Source of the DNA: Cylicocyclus nassatus
Taxonomy: Eukaryota > Nematoda > Chromadorea > Rhabditida > Strongylidae
Length of the DNA: 64,000 nucleotides
NCBI GenBank assembly: GCA_958299035.1
Contig: CATQJL010000223.1
Coordinates: 53,922,302 to 53,986,301 of the forward strand
Direction of reading: 5' to 3'
Shown: piece after piece, positions 32,600 to 44,357 of the stretch
How the letters are laid out: each line of letters starts with the position of its first letter
Position numbering within the stretch: the first letter of the stretch is position 1
Translations under genes and position numbers: made by a program
The notes under the pieces: model-generated
Told to the model about the DNA's origin: nothing
Databases searched by the model: none
What the model saw: the letters and a program-made list of their open reading frames with translations, nothing else

Positions 32600-33465
32600 T
32601 TTTTCGAAAGCTTATCGAATTTTCGCTTTCCCGCGTGAAAACGAAATTTTGGAGAAAAAAGATGGAGCAGAATTCGAATTTCCAAAAAATCTATTTTTAT
32701 TACTTCTGAGTAGTGCACAGTTTTTGTACTCATGTAGACCACTTTCAAAGTTTTGCGACCCATTCTCGACAGTGGGCTGGGAGGGGAAAGGGAGGGGGGG
32801 GGGGGGGAGGAGCTCATCTGCTGAGACAGGTTGGTATTGCAGGCACATCGAAAGCATTGGAGATCACCCCGAAGAGTTTTTGAGTACACTAATCAACAAC
32901 ACAAGCAACATTTTGTGGCACTTTACGGCACAAACATGAGTTATTCTAAGAAGACGATATATGGACATCAAAAACATCTGAATTGCCCTCGCCAAGCAAA
33001 ACGCTTCGGAAAGACCACCAGTGACATGTGCAGACGTGCTATGAATAGATGGATCAGCTCAGGAATCACCTTGCAATTCTTGTACCTAGATCTCATGGAC
33101 ACAGCCACCGACAAGTGCAAGAAGGGTTAAATGTGAGAAGCAAGGAACAGAATAGCAACTTCCGTGCTGTAGGCTGCATGCTGCATGGAGATAGATGCCA
33201 TCTAACAATAAGTGTTAGTGTATGTATCCAAAAATTCAACGCCAGTTATAATTGAGAGAGCCGATCTCGTTGAAGGTAACGCAAGTTAAGCGGCTAATCT
33301 GGCTCTCGAAAGCGTAGGCTGGCTGGTGCAAGCATCTCCTATATCAACCTGCAGTTTTTCCAGTTTGTAAAACTTTTTTCAGTGTCACCCATCCACAACA
33401 AAGGACTAAAAGACATATGGATGATCGCTTTTCTTGCACATCTTTCTACACATTGACACAAACGC
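32600..33465. other. Intergenic stretch with long G run
   Basis: A 14-base G run lies at 32794-32807. Overlapping frames on both strands centre on this low-complexity region and are not supported as genes. Confidence 0.4.
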
Positions 33466-33469
33466 TTAA

Positions 33470-35229
33470 AGGCAGTGGACAGGTAGAATGGATCCCTGTC
33501 AGATTTCGGTAGTGTTGGGTAGTAGACCTTTCAATTACACCCTAGCCCTAACCCCACTCTCCAAATCATGCGCTAAGTCCTGTAAACAAGCTTCCAAACT
33601 CCTCCAGTCCCGCCCACTTCCATTGAGTGGGCGTTATTGGTGGAAGTTTGAAGCGGCTTTTCGGGACTTAGCGCATGAATTGGAAGATAGGGTTGGGGCC
33701 ATAGGTGCGATAGGGCGAGCCGGGCCCTCTCCAGGTGAAGGGAATCTCTGCTACTCCCATCCTTGTAAGGTGAAGGGGGTAAGTGAGCCCTGAAAGCAAA
33801 ATGCCCTACCTACGTAGCATTCGAAAGCTGAGGTCACCTAGAACCGATATAGACCGTCGACTTTTTTTCAGGTCTTGGGTGCCGCGAAATATGAGGCATT
33901 TACGTACTTTATATATCAACTGATTTTGTCTCCTCAATTTCTGCTCCCCAAATGAATGCTACGAGAAAGTCGACGGTCTACGTTTGTTAATGAAGGCTTG
34001 CTCTGTAACATAGATAGATAACCAGGAGTGATTGGCTTCTCGTTTGGCAGAAATCTGTTGTTGAAAATGGACATGAATTCAGATAAAATGCAGTGTATCT
34101 CTCGGTAGAGGGGGCTAGAAAGAAGTCGACGGTCTGATTCGAATTCCCTTTTCCTGAACTTTCGGTTGGTATGTAGATTGCTGAGCGAAAAAACTCGCAG
34201 GTTTCAAAATGGGGTGGAGATATTTACTATTAGCTTGCTCCACCCAGCTCCACCCACTCCCAATGTATCGGCTTTTATCGGTCATCGGAGCAAGTGCTTT
34301 TTAAAGCAGCGGAGGAAGCGAAAAAGCCCTAACATGCTTTGTACCATTCCAAAGCTGAGATCATGGAGAATCGATACAGGCCGTCTCTTTTTTCATAGCT
34401 TCTATGTGAAGCGAGACAAAGCAATTTTATACGCCTACTCACCGGCTGATTTTGTGTACTTATTTTGTGCTTCATTTTTGAAAGAAAGGACAAAAATAGG
34501 AAAAAAGAGACGTTCTACGTTTACTGGCAAGGTTCTACTCTGTGATACTGTGAGGCAATCAGGCACCTTCATGCATTCTTCACGCAGGAATTTCTTGACA
34601 AAAACTCACATATCTTTAGCTAAAATGTCACGTATCTCTAGGTAGAGGGGAGCTAGAGAAAAAGAGACGGTCTACGTCGAATCCCTTTTTCGTGGGCTTT
34701 TTAATGGTATATAGGTTGTTGGGTGAACAAACTTGTGGCTTTTCAATAACGAGGTCGAGATATCCAATATTAACTTGCTCCACCCCGCTCCAGCTTTCTT
34801 TGGGTCGCCGGAGCAAGACTTTTTTGGACTTTTTTCGAAGAACAGATATCCTTTCAATTTTTGATTATGTTTTGTTAGCCACGCCCCTTTAAGTGCGGAG
34901 AAGGTCTCGAGCATGCGTTTTTCAAAAAAGCTGTTGGTTCGATAATCTCTTGCAGTCTTGATGTCTGAGAAGAAGAGTAGCTGGCGTTTTCTTTCCAAAT
35001 AAAAAATGTCATTGTAACAGCTGTTTGATTCGGCCGTTATGCTTTGATTCTAGTCTCAACCTCAGGTGAAAGGAGTCAGCCAGATGCCGTCCCTAAAGAA
35101 GGGGGTCAGAGAAATTTCTCCACCTATCGCATCTATGATTGGGGCTACGGTGTATTTGAGGTGTACGGTGTATCCACTACCCAACACCACCGAAATCTGA
35201 CAGGGGTTCATTCTGCCTGTCCACTGCCT
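33470..35229. mobile_element. 1.76-kb TTAA-type element, AGGCAGTGGACAGG ends
   Basis: The left end AGGCAGTGGACAGGTAGAAT is mirrored by CAGGCAGAATG... in reverse at the right end, which closes CCTGTCCACTGCCT. The arms match for about 60 bp (through AGATTTCGGTAGTGTTGGGTAGT). Flanks are TTAA (33466-33469) and TCAA (35230-35233). No transposase is readable. The interior is dominated by the tandem duplication at 33798-34840. Confidence 0.7.
33798..34840. repeat. Diverged tandem duplication, about 520-bp unit
   Basis: Unit A (about 33798-34320) and unit B (34321-34840) align along their length: GCCCTACCTACGTAGCATTC versus GCCCTAACATGCTTTGTACC at the start, three GTC..GAC-GGTCTA or GAGACGGTCTA blocks, GCTCCACCC and CCGGAGCAAG at the end. 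Within each unit, AGACCGTCGAC (A) or GGCCGTCTC (B) recurs in inverted form. Both lie in the transposon 33470-35229. Confidence 0.7.
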
Positions 35230-35233
35230 TCAA

Positions 35234-36239
35234 GCATTACTGACGAAAGTATTTAGGGTTATTGGCTGTAGGGCACATGATGCGCACGTTCACAGCGATG
35301 AGGACCTCTCACACCATATTTATTTTCGCTACGCTCAGTCGTTCAACCGCTTTCATCCTCGGTTAAACCACGTTCATGCTGTATGCTGAGGGCCTTCATG
35401 TATCGTCTGTGCCCCAGAGAAGTTCCCAGGAGTATTGTCGGTTGCACAACCAAATCGCTGCCTTTCGATCATTTCAACGCGTTAAATGCGAGTAATCGCC
35501 ATAGATTTGCTGAAGAACGTGTCAGAAGGGGAAAGGCAGCACTGAGTGCGCGAGCGATGGTACATATGGGAACATCCTTGGAGCACAGAGGTATGCGGCT
35601 GTGTATTTACGTTCCGCATGTAAATCTTCATATCTATTCAAATTCCATTTTAATCAATCATTCAATCAGATTCGGATTTTGCATGCACATTTGGGAAGGA
35701 GAGGGCAACTAAGGTACACTTTCTTTTGATATCAAATTATATGTATTCGTTATCGGTAGGACTCACCTGAAGATATGCTACTTGTTATTACTGAGGGCGG
35801 GAAGGGAAAAGGGAGGGAAGGAAAATAGGAAGCGTGTTTCAAGAATACCTAAGTTACTCTATTCAGTCGCTCTATCAACTTGGCTATTTGCAAACATTGA
35901 GCTAGAGCTGAGAGTAGCGTGGGGAGAGTGAGCACGCTGTTTAGGAAGTAATGGTTCTGCGATTATTGATTGTCAATATCAATCTCATCGCTTCTTTGTA
36001 CTCGTTAGGAGATGCTCAACAATAACGCAGGAAAGTTCGACAGCGAGATTGCAGATGAATTCTTGTTGAGTTACCGAGACTGATTTTATTGAAATATTCC
36101 GCATTGGCATAATGATAGGAAACTGGAATAGAGTAGTGTTCGTCATTAGAGTGCGATTTAAACTTGGTGAAATTGCGCATTTTAGGTAGTCTCTAAAATT
36201 TGACTCAAGCAACATTGTGCCTGTTCAAATTTGCAAGCA
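35234..36239. other. Intergenic stretch, nothing firm
   Basis: A 109-codon plus-strand frame (35383-35712) lacks splice context and recognisable motifs, and I could not support it as a gene. Confidence 0.35.
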
Positions 36240-36510
36240 GGGGACGAGTGGCGTAGTGGTATAAGGCGCCGCTATGACCAGATCGGGTACAGGTTCGATC
36301 CCCACCCGTGGGCCAACCAAGGCCTCCACCCTCCGCCGGCAAATTGGTACCAGAATACTCTGGGAGGATAAAAGCACTGACTTGGTAAACGGCTGGCCCC
36401 CGCAAGTCACTGTGATAAGCTCGCACGCATACAATTGCCTCTTCGGAAAATGCTGCCGCTCATGGAACGACTGTGCTTACTTATGGTCAATGATTAAAAA
36501 AATTAGAATA
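36240..36510 (+). mobile_element. tRNA-derived SINE
   Basis: The head has a Pol III A box (TGGCGTAGTGG, 36249-36259) and B box (GGTTCGATCCC, 36292-36302) at tRNA-like spacing, ending CCCACCCGTGGG. The tRNA-unrelated body (AATTGGTACCAG, GGAGGATAAAAGCACTGACT) is one I recall from hookworm and strongylid genomes, from memory and unchecked. The 3' end fades into an A-rich stretch near 36500; no clear TSD was found. The head does not fold as an intact tRNA with a full acceptor stem, so this is not a tRNA gene. Confidence 0.7.
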
Positions 36511-36611
36511 AAAATTCAAAGAGGTTGCAGATGCAAGTTGCACTCTAAAGAAAGTAATGAATGAGGTTGCAATAATAAAACTACAAAACTCATTTACGTG
36601 CATTGAATAGT

Positions 36612-37266
36612 GTTAAAGACAGTGGTCGCAAAAACTTATCTAAGATAAGCACTTTGCCCAAACCTTGAGTCAACTGATAACTCGTGTCATCCTCACGCGC
36701 TTTCAAGTTCTTGTTGCAAAGTATTTTCATCGATTGAAGTCAGTAGACGACGTTATTAACTTTGTGCCAATGAAACATCGGATTATATTTGAAGTTGAGA
36801 CACTTGGGGCATTCACTTTTAGAGGCACCGTCCGACCTTTCGCCCTCACCGTTTTGATCATGCTTGAGCTTTCCCATGCCTTAATCTCGGATATGACGTG
36901 CGAATAAATATCCCGAAGAACCCGCTTTTTGAAATGCTATCTTGACAAGCGCAAACAGTGCCCCAGCACTAATCCCGTCGTATGCAGCGCAGCAGGAGTA
37001 CAGCTGTGCAGTACTGGGCAAAGTTAAAGAGCCACTCTAAAGAATCACGGTAATTTGCCCTGTCATGGATAGAGTTGCCTGAAAAACCACTCACTTGTGT
37101 AAATTAACGCCATGCAACTGTCCAAAACGGCTCCCAATCTTATGTCTTGTCCCTAAAAATCCAAAAAATTGGAGAGCCCTGTCCCGAAGACTGGCCACAG
37201 CTATAAGGCCACCCATTCTCAAGCAAAACTATAATACATTCTCTAGAGCCAGTATTTTTATACAAA
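36612..37266. other. Intergenic stretch with a possible TTAA-element relic
   Basis: TTAAAGACAGTGG at about 36612 resembles the AGGCAGTG element ends, but no mirrored partner is convincing. Confidence 0.3.
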
Positions 37267-37268
37267 TA

Positions 37269-37948
37269 CAGGGTGTCCCAAAAGTATGTATCGAACGTTT
37301 GATCGTTAATATCTCTCTTCCCAAGAAGTCTTTTGCCTTGCTTCAAGTACCATTTTGTAGAGCTGGCTTCAACTTAGATTTGCATTATAGAACGAATCAC
37401 CCATACCTCTTCATTACTGTAGGATTACGGTAGAAACTTGAAACATATGGTGTCAATGTGGAAAAAGCTGCAGTTCCAAAATTCTTCAAAAAATTGTGAA
37501 AACTTGTGTAATAGGGTTTTTATGGATGCTGAGTTCAATACTCAACTATTCACAAGATTACAAAGCTTTTTAAACGGTGTAATCGCACTTTTTAGGAACA
37601 TTGAAAAAATGGCCGCTACCTCTTACCTGGCATAACTCCTCAATGAAGCATCATAATAAGTTGGGAACTTTACAGTTATAATCAGCAACTCTAATTAGCC
37701 TAGTGTGAAAACTTTCAGGCTGTTTTATTTCCTTTCTAAGGCAAAATATGGCCTTTCATTGCTTAAAACCCTCTTTGAAGTTTCTACCGTAATCCTACAG
37801 TAATGAAGAGGAATGAGTGATTCGTTCTATAATGCAAATCTAAGTTGAAGCTAGCTCTACAAAATGGTACTTGAAGCAAGGCAAAAGACTTCTTGGGAAG
37901 AGAGATATTAACGATCAAACGTTCGATACATACTTTTGGGACACCCTG
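37269..37948. mobile_element. TA-flanked palindromic MITE, CAGGGTGTCCC family, copy C
   Basis: CAGGGTGTCCCAAAAGTATG is mirrored by a right end closing TTTTGGGACACCCTG. TA flanks at 37267-37268 and 37949-37950. The body matches 42963-43616 and 44358-45037 closely, including CATTACTGTAGGATTACGGT near each arm centre. Length 680 bp. Confidence 0.85.
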
Positions 37949-37950
37949 TA

Positions 37951-40900
37951 TAGCTTCAAAATATGAAGCCTTAGGTTACACCCGGAGCTGTCGCTTTTGG
38001 AAAGAAAATCCATATTGCAGTTTTGCTACATAATGCTATAAAAGTCACAGTGTTTCAAAAAACTGCTGATTTACTGAGTTTTCATGCACTTATTCGACAA
38101 GAATGAACGTATCAGATTTACTGAGCCTTTGCAATGAATGCGGTGAAAGGCGCTTGAGTTAACTTTGCGTAGTCGTTGATATTGGTGAGCGAGTTACAAC
38201 CTTACCATGTGTGTAAGCACGCATATAAGCCAAAAACTCGATTTCTGGCGCGCGAACTTCTGGTCGGAAGCTGACACATTGTATGCATGATGACGTATTC
38301 ATGTAAAAACAAACGGCGATAACCTTACCCCGCTCCCTACTCCCGATATTTTAGTTACAAGCATTTTTTTGTACATGCTCTTCCTTTCATTATGTCAAGA
38401 AAGGTAGGCGGACTTAACGACATATGCGACGTACATTGAGGCACACATACTTTCCCTCGTCATCCACTTAATCCATTTCATTTGAGTCAAAACACAACTG
38501 ACGTGATTAAACAACGTTGCTTCGCACCGGATGGTAAAAGATAAATGAGGAAGATTATGGCGCATGCCTAAAAATGCAGCGTATGCGCACATTGCCATAA
38601 CTTACGTGAACAGCTAGTACTTGGCCGGCCAACTCCAGCAGCTGTATATCACTGTATTTGCCTTGAAACGCTGATATCAAATTTGTTGCTAAGCGACTAT
38701 GGAAGAATATAGGAGCGTTTTCAAACCCCATAAATAACATTGCATGGAAGGCGCCTGAGTGATTGTCAGTATGCTAATTACGGGGAAAACACCCCACACA
38801 CTTAACCATTAGAATCGCATGCGTTGAAACGTTTTCCGGCACAGCTTGTCAAGGTCGCACTCTTAAACAATGATAAAGAGCATGGCCGGACCAGGTCTAA
38901 CTTTCTTTTGGGAAAATTTGGAATTTTTTGAATATAGGTCCAGTTTTGGCTAACGAGTAGCCAAAATCCCATGATTTTGAGTCGTCGAACCTTTTTGAAT
39001 AATTATATTTATTGCACATAAGATATATATATATATAACATCATAGTACGTTCTAAGTAAATAACATTATACACTTTTTGGCCCATGTATAAGTGATAAA
39101 AGCTGCCAAAAGTGTTCAGAAATAATAAGCGCATCACAATGGGCTAAATTCAATAGATATGGTTGCCTGATTAGAAGGTCACGTTGTAAACTTTGCCCAA
39201 AATAACAGAGGTATGGCGTTATATCACAGGGGTTACATTACTGTATAAGCCACTTTTGGGCGATACGCTTACGAGGTAGTGCCTAGGCGATACGGCTATA
39301 CTATGCGTACCTAGGTTTAGGCTCCAGAAGGTTAACAAAAATCTACTATTCGACAATATGTGCGCTAGGAGCACCGTAGACACCTTTCGATCCGCTCCCG
39401 TCTTTTCAGTGAGTATTTAGTCGCGCTAGACCCGAAGGAACCTTCATTTCGTCAGGCTTATGCCAGAAGATAGATTGAGACGTCTTAGCATAGGTGCGAT
39501 AAGGTGAAAATGATCTCTCCAAAATGAGGAGAGTCAGGGGACGGGGGGGGGGGGGGGGAGAGAACAAGGGAGTGTGCGTAATAGGTTTGGTGCAAGGCAG
39601 TAGACGGAGCTTCTTTCTTCAATTTTTTGTTGAAGTCTGTTCTTAAAAAATTCCCTTCCTCCGCTCTTTTCATTATGTGTATATGGGCGTGAAATCACGT
39701 TCTATATTTCTTTCTATTCTTTTTGTTCTTTTTTATTCATTCTTTTTTCTCTCACTATGTTTTTGTTCATAATCACGGTTCATAATTTTGTTCAAACCTT
39801 GCGCAACCTTGCAACCTTTATCATCATTCGTTGTTACATTTAGTTCAGTAATATGTATCGTATGATTTGTGATGAAATAGACAATTCTTTCTCTAAGCAG
39901 CCCTTGTATTTTTTTGCATGTTCTCCTTATTGTATCAACTGTACGTGTGCAATTTTTCTTTTTTGTATTGTTTTCTTTGTAAGACTGTCTTTGACTGAGC
40001 AGTGCTCTCCCTCCTTACCGATGATTCCGTGGAGGGAAATCAATTTATGACACTCTTCCGTCTATAGCAAATAAACGGAGGTTTTTTGTTTTTAAGTTCT
40101 CCAAATTTCTTGCTTTTGTGGATTATTTTCCAGCTCTCCATGAGTAAAGATGTCATCACTTACCTTACACACATGTTGAAGGGGATGGTCCCGCATGTGT
40201 GCCAAAGGTGGGTTTTTGGTCACGGAACATTCCACTGCGTGATTGATTTCCTTCCTCCTTCTTATTTTCTATAACTCCTCCCAACATTTTGCTAGTCACT
40301 GTCCGCCATGAATCCATCATATTCATGTTTTTTAGCCGTTTTGGAAGACGGCGTCCGACGGTTTCTTTTACAAGAAAATGGGTCAAAATAGGTTTGTAGT
40401 GGCGAATCTCTGACAATATTTGTAATTGACGTAGGTTTATATGAGATAATTCCCAGTAATTAGCTGCGATCAGGAAGAAGTATCATAAATGGCTACGGCA
40501 TTTCATCCATAGCCTTTTTTGTCTGCAATCCTAATCAAGGGAGTAGAGGCATGAGGAGCCATGTGCGCTCTTAATTATAGATTAAAATTCGGACAAGAAA
40601 GTGAATTAGTGCATGTGCAGGCAGCAGGCAACACTCTGATCTACAAAATCCTGCGCTTCTGCGTGACAAATTCTTCTCCATATATTGGGCTGGACTGAAC
40701 GAAAAAAATCTGTTGTACTTTTGGCTTTAAATACCATCGGCTGATGTTTCATTGTCTGATCCTATGAGTTACGAAAATTGTACGCCACCTCGAAAATTGT
40801 TCACGCTACTTCAAAATGCTAAGTGAAGAAAAAAATTGTCTGAATGGTAAAAGCATCCCATACTGTCACACATCGACAAGAGATTCAAGAAGAAAACAAC

Positions 40901-40985
40901 CAAACAACTTGGCTATCTTCGGCTGGAAGCGTTAATGAGAAGTATATTTGCATCAAAATTTGTGCTTGCAAAAAGACGAGGTTTT
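37951..40985. other. Long intergenic stretch
   Basis: No gene could be supported over about 3 kb. Contents seen: a short TA run at about 39024-39038, a 16-base G run at 39543-39558, T-rich low-complexity DNA at about 39700-39990, and a faint GAAACGCTGAT block near 38665 that resembles the arm motif of the ACAAGGGAAGG family. Confidence 0.4.
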
Positions 40986-40990
40986 TGCAG

Positions 40991-41215
40991 TGCAAAGAGC
41001 CCGTCTTTAGAAGCCTGAAGACTCGAATAACAGCATTTGAAGCTGCAAATCTACTATTCGATCATCCTAGACCTGCTGTGATAACGTCCAACGTATTCTC
41101 GTATATGATGTGGGATGGGCAGGGCGTGCCGATGATGCTAGAATCTACTGTACTTCCGCCATCAGAGAAGAATATTAGAATGTATCAGGAGGGGAGGTAT
41201 CAAAAGATACACTAG
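40991..41215 (+). CDS. Possible terminal exon of an unknown gene
   Basis: After a strong acceptor (GAGGTTTTTGCAG) a frame runs 74 codons to a stop at 41213-41215. It includes RITAFEAANLLFDHPRPAVI and FSYMMWDGQGVPMMLES. The residue mix is protein-like, with no low complexity. The preceding 60 nt are open in the same frame and could be a short intron (GTTAATGAGA to TTTGCAG), joining HRQEIQEENNQTTWLSSAGS in phase 0, though that donor is weak. No family recognised. A foldback transposon begins about 60 bp downstream. Confidence 0.35.
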   Translation, partial: CKEPVFRSLKTRITAFEAANLLFDHPRPAVITSNVFSYMMWDGQGVPMMLESTVLPPSEKNIRMYQEGRYQKIH

Positions 41216-41718
41216 AGAATTTGGCACTATTGGTATGGTCCACAACCACATAGGTCCGTAGTAAAGCTGCTTCATTGGATCTGAAAGGAAAGGATACCTA
41301 GTCGAAAGCACTGATCCAGATGAGACATATCATATTAAAGCGCTTGAAACGCTGATTCCAAACCTGTAGTTTCTAGCTGCGGAGCGGTTTTGTAGAAGGA
41401 GTTTTGAGGGGCGTTTTCCTCTCGGGTTGACGCGTCTTCCAGCAGATCTCCTCTTATCTATGAGCACTGTAGAGGTACCAACTGGCGGCAACCGGCCTAG
41501 TGGTAAGTAACTTGCTTGAAAAAGAGAGTGTCAAGGTTTTAGCTCTCTTCGCATGCAACTTTATCGCAACTTTTGCGAAGTTGAGCTTCTCAATGGCTTT
41601 GAAGCCCTAAAGCTTGAAATTTCTGATGATATTGGTGCTAATCGAAGCTAGAAGTGCTTAAAATGCTAAGGTAATATGTGTATTCTTATTGTAATTTTCA
41701 TTCAAATTACTTACCACT

Positions 41719-42790
41719 AGCTGGCTTACCCGGCTCCGCCGTATCCGGACCAAACTTGGCACACATACACTTCGGGCCCCGGCGGGTGTCACAGTCCACT
41801 TTTCGTTATCGATCGATGTCGATTTTACCGATTTTTATCGATTTTTTTTGCAGAGTTCACCTACAGGGCTAGGAGTTGGCACAGGGGGGTAATCGAGCAT
41901 GGGGATTTCGAATACAATATTAGTTTTTAGAATTATCGATTATTTTTATTGATTTTATCGATTTTTTGTAAATTTTGACATGCGAGGCTGGGATTTTGCA
42001 CAGGGGGGTAATCGAGCATGCTGATTACGAACACAATATTAGTTTTCAGGATCGTCCATTACTTTTATCGATTTTATCGATTTTTTTGTAAAGTTTGACC
42101 TGCGGGGCTGGGAGTTTGCACAGGGGGTAATCGAGCATGCAGATTACGAATACAATATTAGTTTTCAAGATCGTCCATTACTTTTATCGATTTTATCGAT
42201 TTTTTGAAAATTTGAGCTAGGGGGCTGGAATTTGGCACAGGGGTGTAATCGAGGATGCTGATCACCCCCCTCGGGGATGATCAGCATGCTCGATTACCCC
42301 CTGTGCCAACTCCCAGCCCCCTAGCTCAAACTTTGCAAAAAATCGATAAAATCGATAAAAGTAATCGATAATCCCGAAAACCAATACTGTATTCGGAATC
42401 CCCATGCTCGATTACCCCCCTGTGCGAACTCCCAGCCCCGTAGCTCAAACTTTGCAAAAAAATCGATAAAATCGATAAAAGTAATCGATAATCCCGAAAA
42501 CCAATACTGTATTCGGAATCCCCATGCTCGATTACCCCCCTATGCCAACTCCCAGCCCCGTAGGTGAACTCAGCAAAAAAATCAATAAAAATCGATAAAA
42601 TCGATATCGATCGATGACGAAAAGTAGCCTATGACACGCGCCGGGGCCCGAAGTGTATGTGTGCCAAGTTTGGTCCGGATCGGTTCAGAAATGGAATTTT
42701 CTATTCGGAACATACGTACACACAGACATACAGACATACAGACAGACATACAGACATACATACAAACAGACATTCAGCTTTATATATAAG
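41719..42790. repeat. Inverted pair of minisatellite-bearing repeats
   Basis: The left half (41719-42262) is the reverse complement of the right half (about 42265-42790): GGACCAAACTTGGCACACAT on the left against ATGTGTGCCAAGTTTGGTCC on the right. Each half has several units of about 115-120 bp with ATCGATTTTATCGATT or its complement and CAACTCCCAGCCCC. The right half ends in an ACAGACAT run (42718-42775) and TTTATATATAAGA. It is a head-to-head version of the repeat at 19745-20690. Confidence 0.7.
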
Positions 42791-42962
42791 AAGATTAGGC
42801 TAGTTGTCACCAGTTGGTACTCCTCTATAGTGCTCAAAGATAAGGGGAGACCTGCTGGAGGGCGCCTCAACTCCAGAGGGAAACAGCCCTCATAACTCCC
42901 CCAACAAAACCGTTCCGCAGCTAGAAACTATAGGTTTGGAATTAGCGCTTCGAGACGATATA

Positions 42963-43616
42963 CAGGGTGTCCCAAAAAAATGTTTCGAACGTTTGATCGT
43001 TGATATCTCTCTTCCCAAGAAGTCTTTTGCCTTGCCTCAGGTACCGTTTTGCATTATAAAACGAACCACCCATCTCTCTTCATTACTGTAGGATTACGGT
43101 AGAAACTTGAAACATATGGTGTCAATATGGAAAAAGCTGCCTTTTCAAAAATTTTCAAAATAATGTGAAAACATGTGTAATAGGGTTTTTATGGACACTG
43201 AGTTCAATGCTAAACTATTCACAAGATTACGAAGCTTTCTAAACATTTTAATCGCACTTTTTAAGAACATTGAAAAATTGGCCGCTACCTCTTACCTGGC
43301 ATAACTCTTCAATGAAGCATCATAACAAGTTGGGAACTTTACAGTTGTAATCAGCAATTCTAATTAGCCTGGTGTAAAAGTTTTCAGGCTGTTTTGTTTC
43401 CTTTCTGAGGCAAAATATGGCCTTTCATGGCTCAAAACCCTCTTTGAAGTTTCTACCGTAATCCTACAGTAATGAAGAGAGATGGGTAATTCGTTCTATA
43501 ACGGAAATCTAAGTTGAAGCCAGCTTTACAAAACGGTACCTGATGCAAGACAAAAGACTTCTTGGGAAGAGAGATATTAACGATCAAACGTTCTAGACAT
43601 TTTTTGGGACACCCTA
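42963..43616. mobile_element. TA-flanked palindromic MITE, CAGGGTGTCCC family, copy A
   Basis: The left end CAGGGTGTCCCAAAAAAATG is mirrored by a right end closing TTTTTTGGGACACCCTA (final base mutated). It is homologous to copies B and C throughout and abuts, at a TA, the element 43621-44353. Confidence 0.8.
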
Positions 43617-43620
43617 TATA

Positions 43621-44353
43621 TTAGGTTGTCCCGAAAATTCGTTCGCACCATTTTCAAAAAATCATAACTTCTTTGCATCATAACGCTTTTGCAAAATTTA
43701 AATTTTATTAGAAAGCGTGAAGCATGTAGTTTCCATTAGTCCCCTGGTGACCTTTCAGCATGTACAGATTGCAGAGATAAAAGTGAAAGAACGAGAACAT
43801 CCGAAATTCGGAGTTTTCGAGCAAAAATTCTAGAAATTCAGAAATTGCGCGATAAAATCCAGAAAAGCCATTGCCATAATTTTTTAAATATTTGATTGCT
43901 AAATTAGTTAAATTTGTGCTAATCGAGCTCTTCTTTCAAAAGTTACGATTTTTTGAAAAAAATTCCGAAAAATCACTTTCCTAAGAATCTTAAGAAATTG
44001 ATTTTTCGACATTTTTTTCAAAAAATCATAACTTTTGAAAGAAGAGCTCGATCAGCATAAACTTAACTCGGTTAGTAATCAAATATAAGAAAAATTATGA
44101 TAATGGTTTTTCTGGATTTTATCGCGCAGTTTCTAGATTTTTAGAATTTTTGCTCAAAAATTCCGAATTTCGGATGTTTTCGTTCTTTCATTTTTATCTC
44201 TGCAATCTGAACATGCTGGAAAGTTAGCAGGGGATTGTTGGAAACTACATGCTTTGCGCTTTTTAATAAAATTTGAAATGCGCAAAATGGTTATGACGCA
44301 AAGAAGTTATGATTTTTTGAAAATGATGCGAACGAACTTTCGGGACAACCTAA
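43621..44353. mobile_element. Mariner-type foldback MITE, TTAGGTTGTCCC family
   Basis: TTAGGTTGTCCCGAAAATTC is mirrored by GAACTTTCGGGACAACCTAA, and the arms fold back over almost the whole 733 bp. TA flanks at 43619-43620 and 44354-44355. It lies exactly between two CAGGGTGTCCC elements and shares their GTCCC end motif. No coding. Confidence 0.85.
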
Positions 44354-44357
44354 TATA

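Noticed and set aside
32541..32939. 132-codon plus-strand frame and two overlapping minus-strand frames
   Set aside because: All pass through a 14-base G run and low-complexity DNA; the codon content is not protein-like on either strand.
36240..36312. tRNA gene
   Set aside because: A and B boxes are present, but a complete cloverleaf with paired acceptor stem is not; the downstream body identifies a SINE.
40844..40990. Extension of the 40991 exon upstream as one unspliced frame
   Set aside because: A strong acceptor at TTTTTGCAG precedes 40991; the upstream part is open only because 60 nt is a multiple of three, so it is treated as uncertain.
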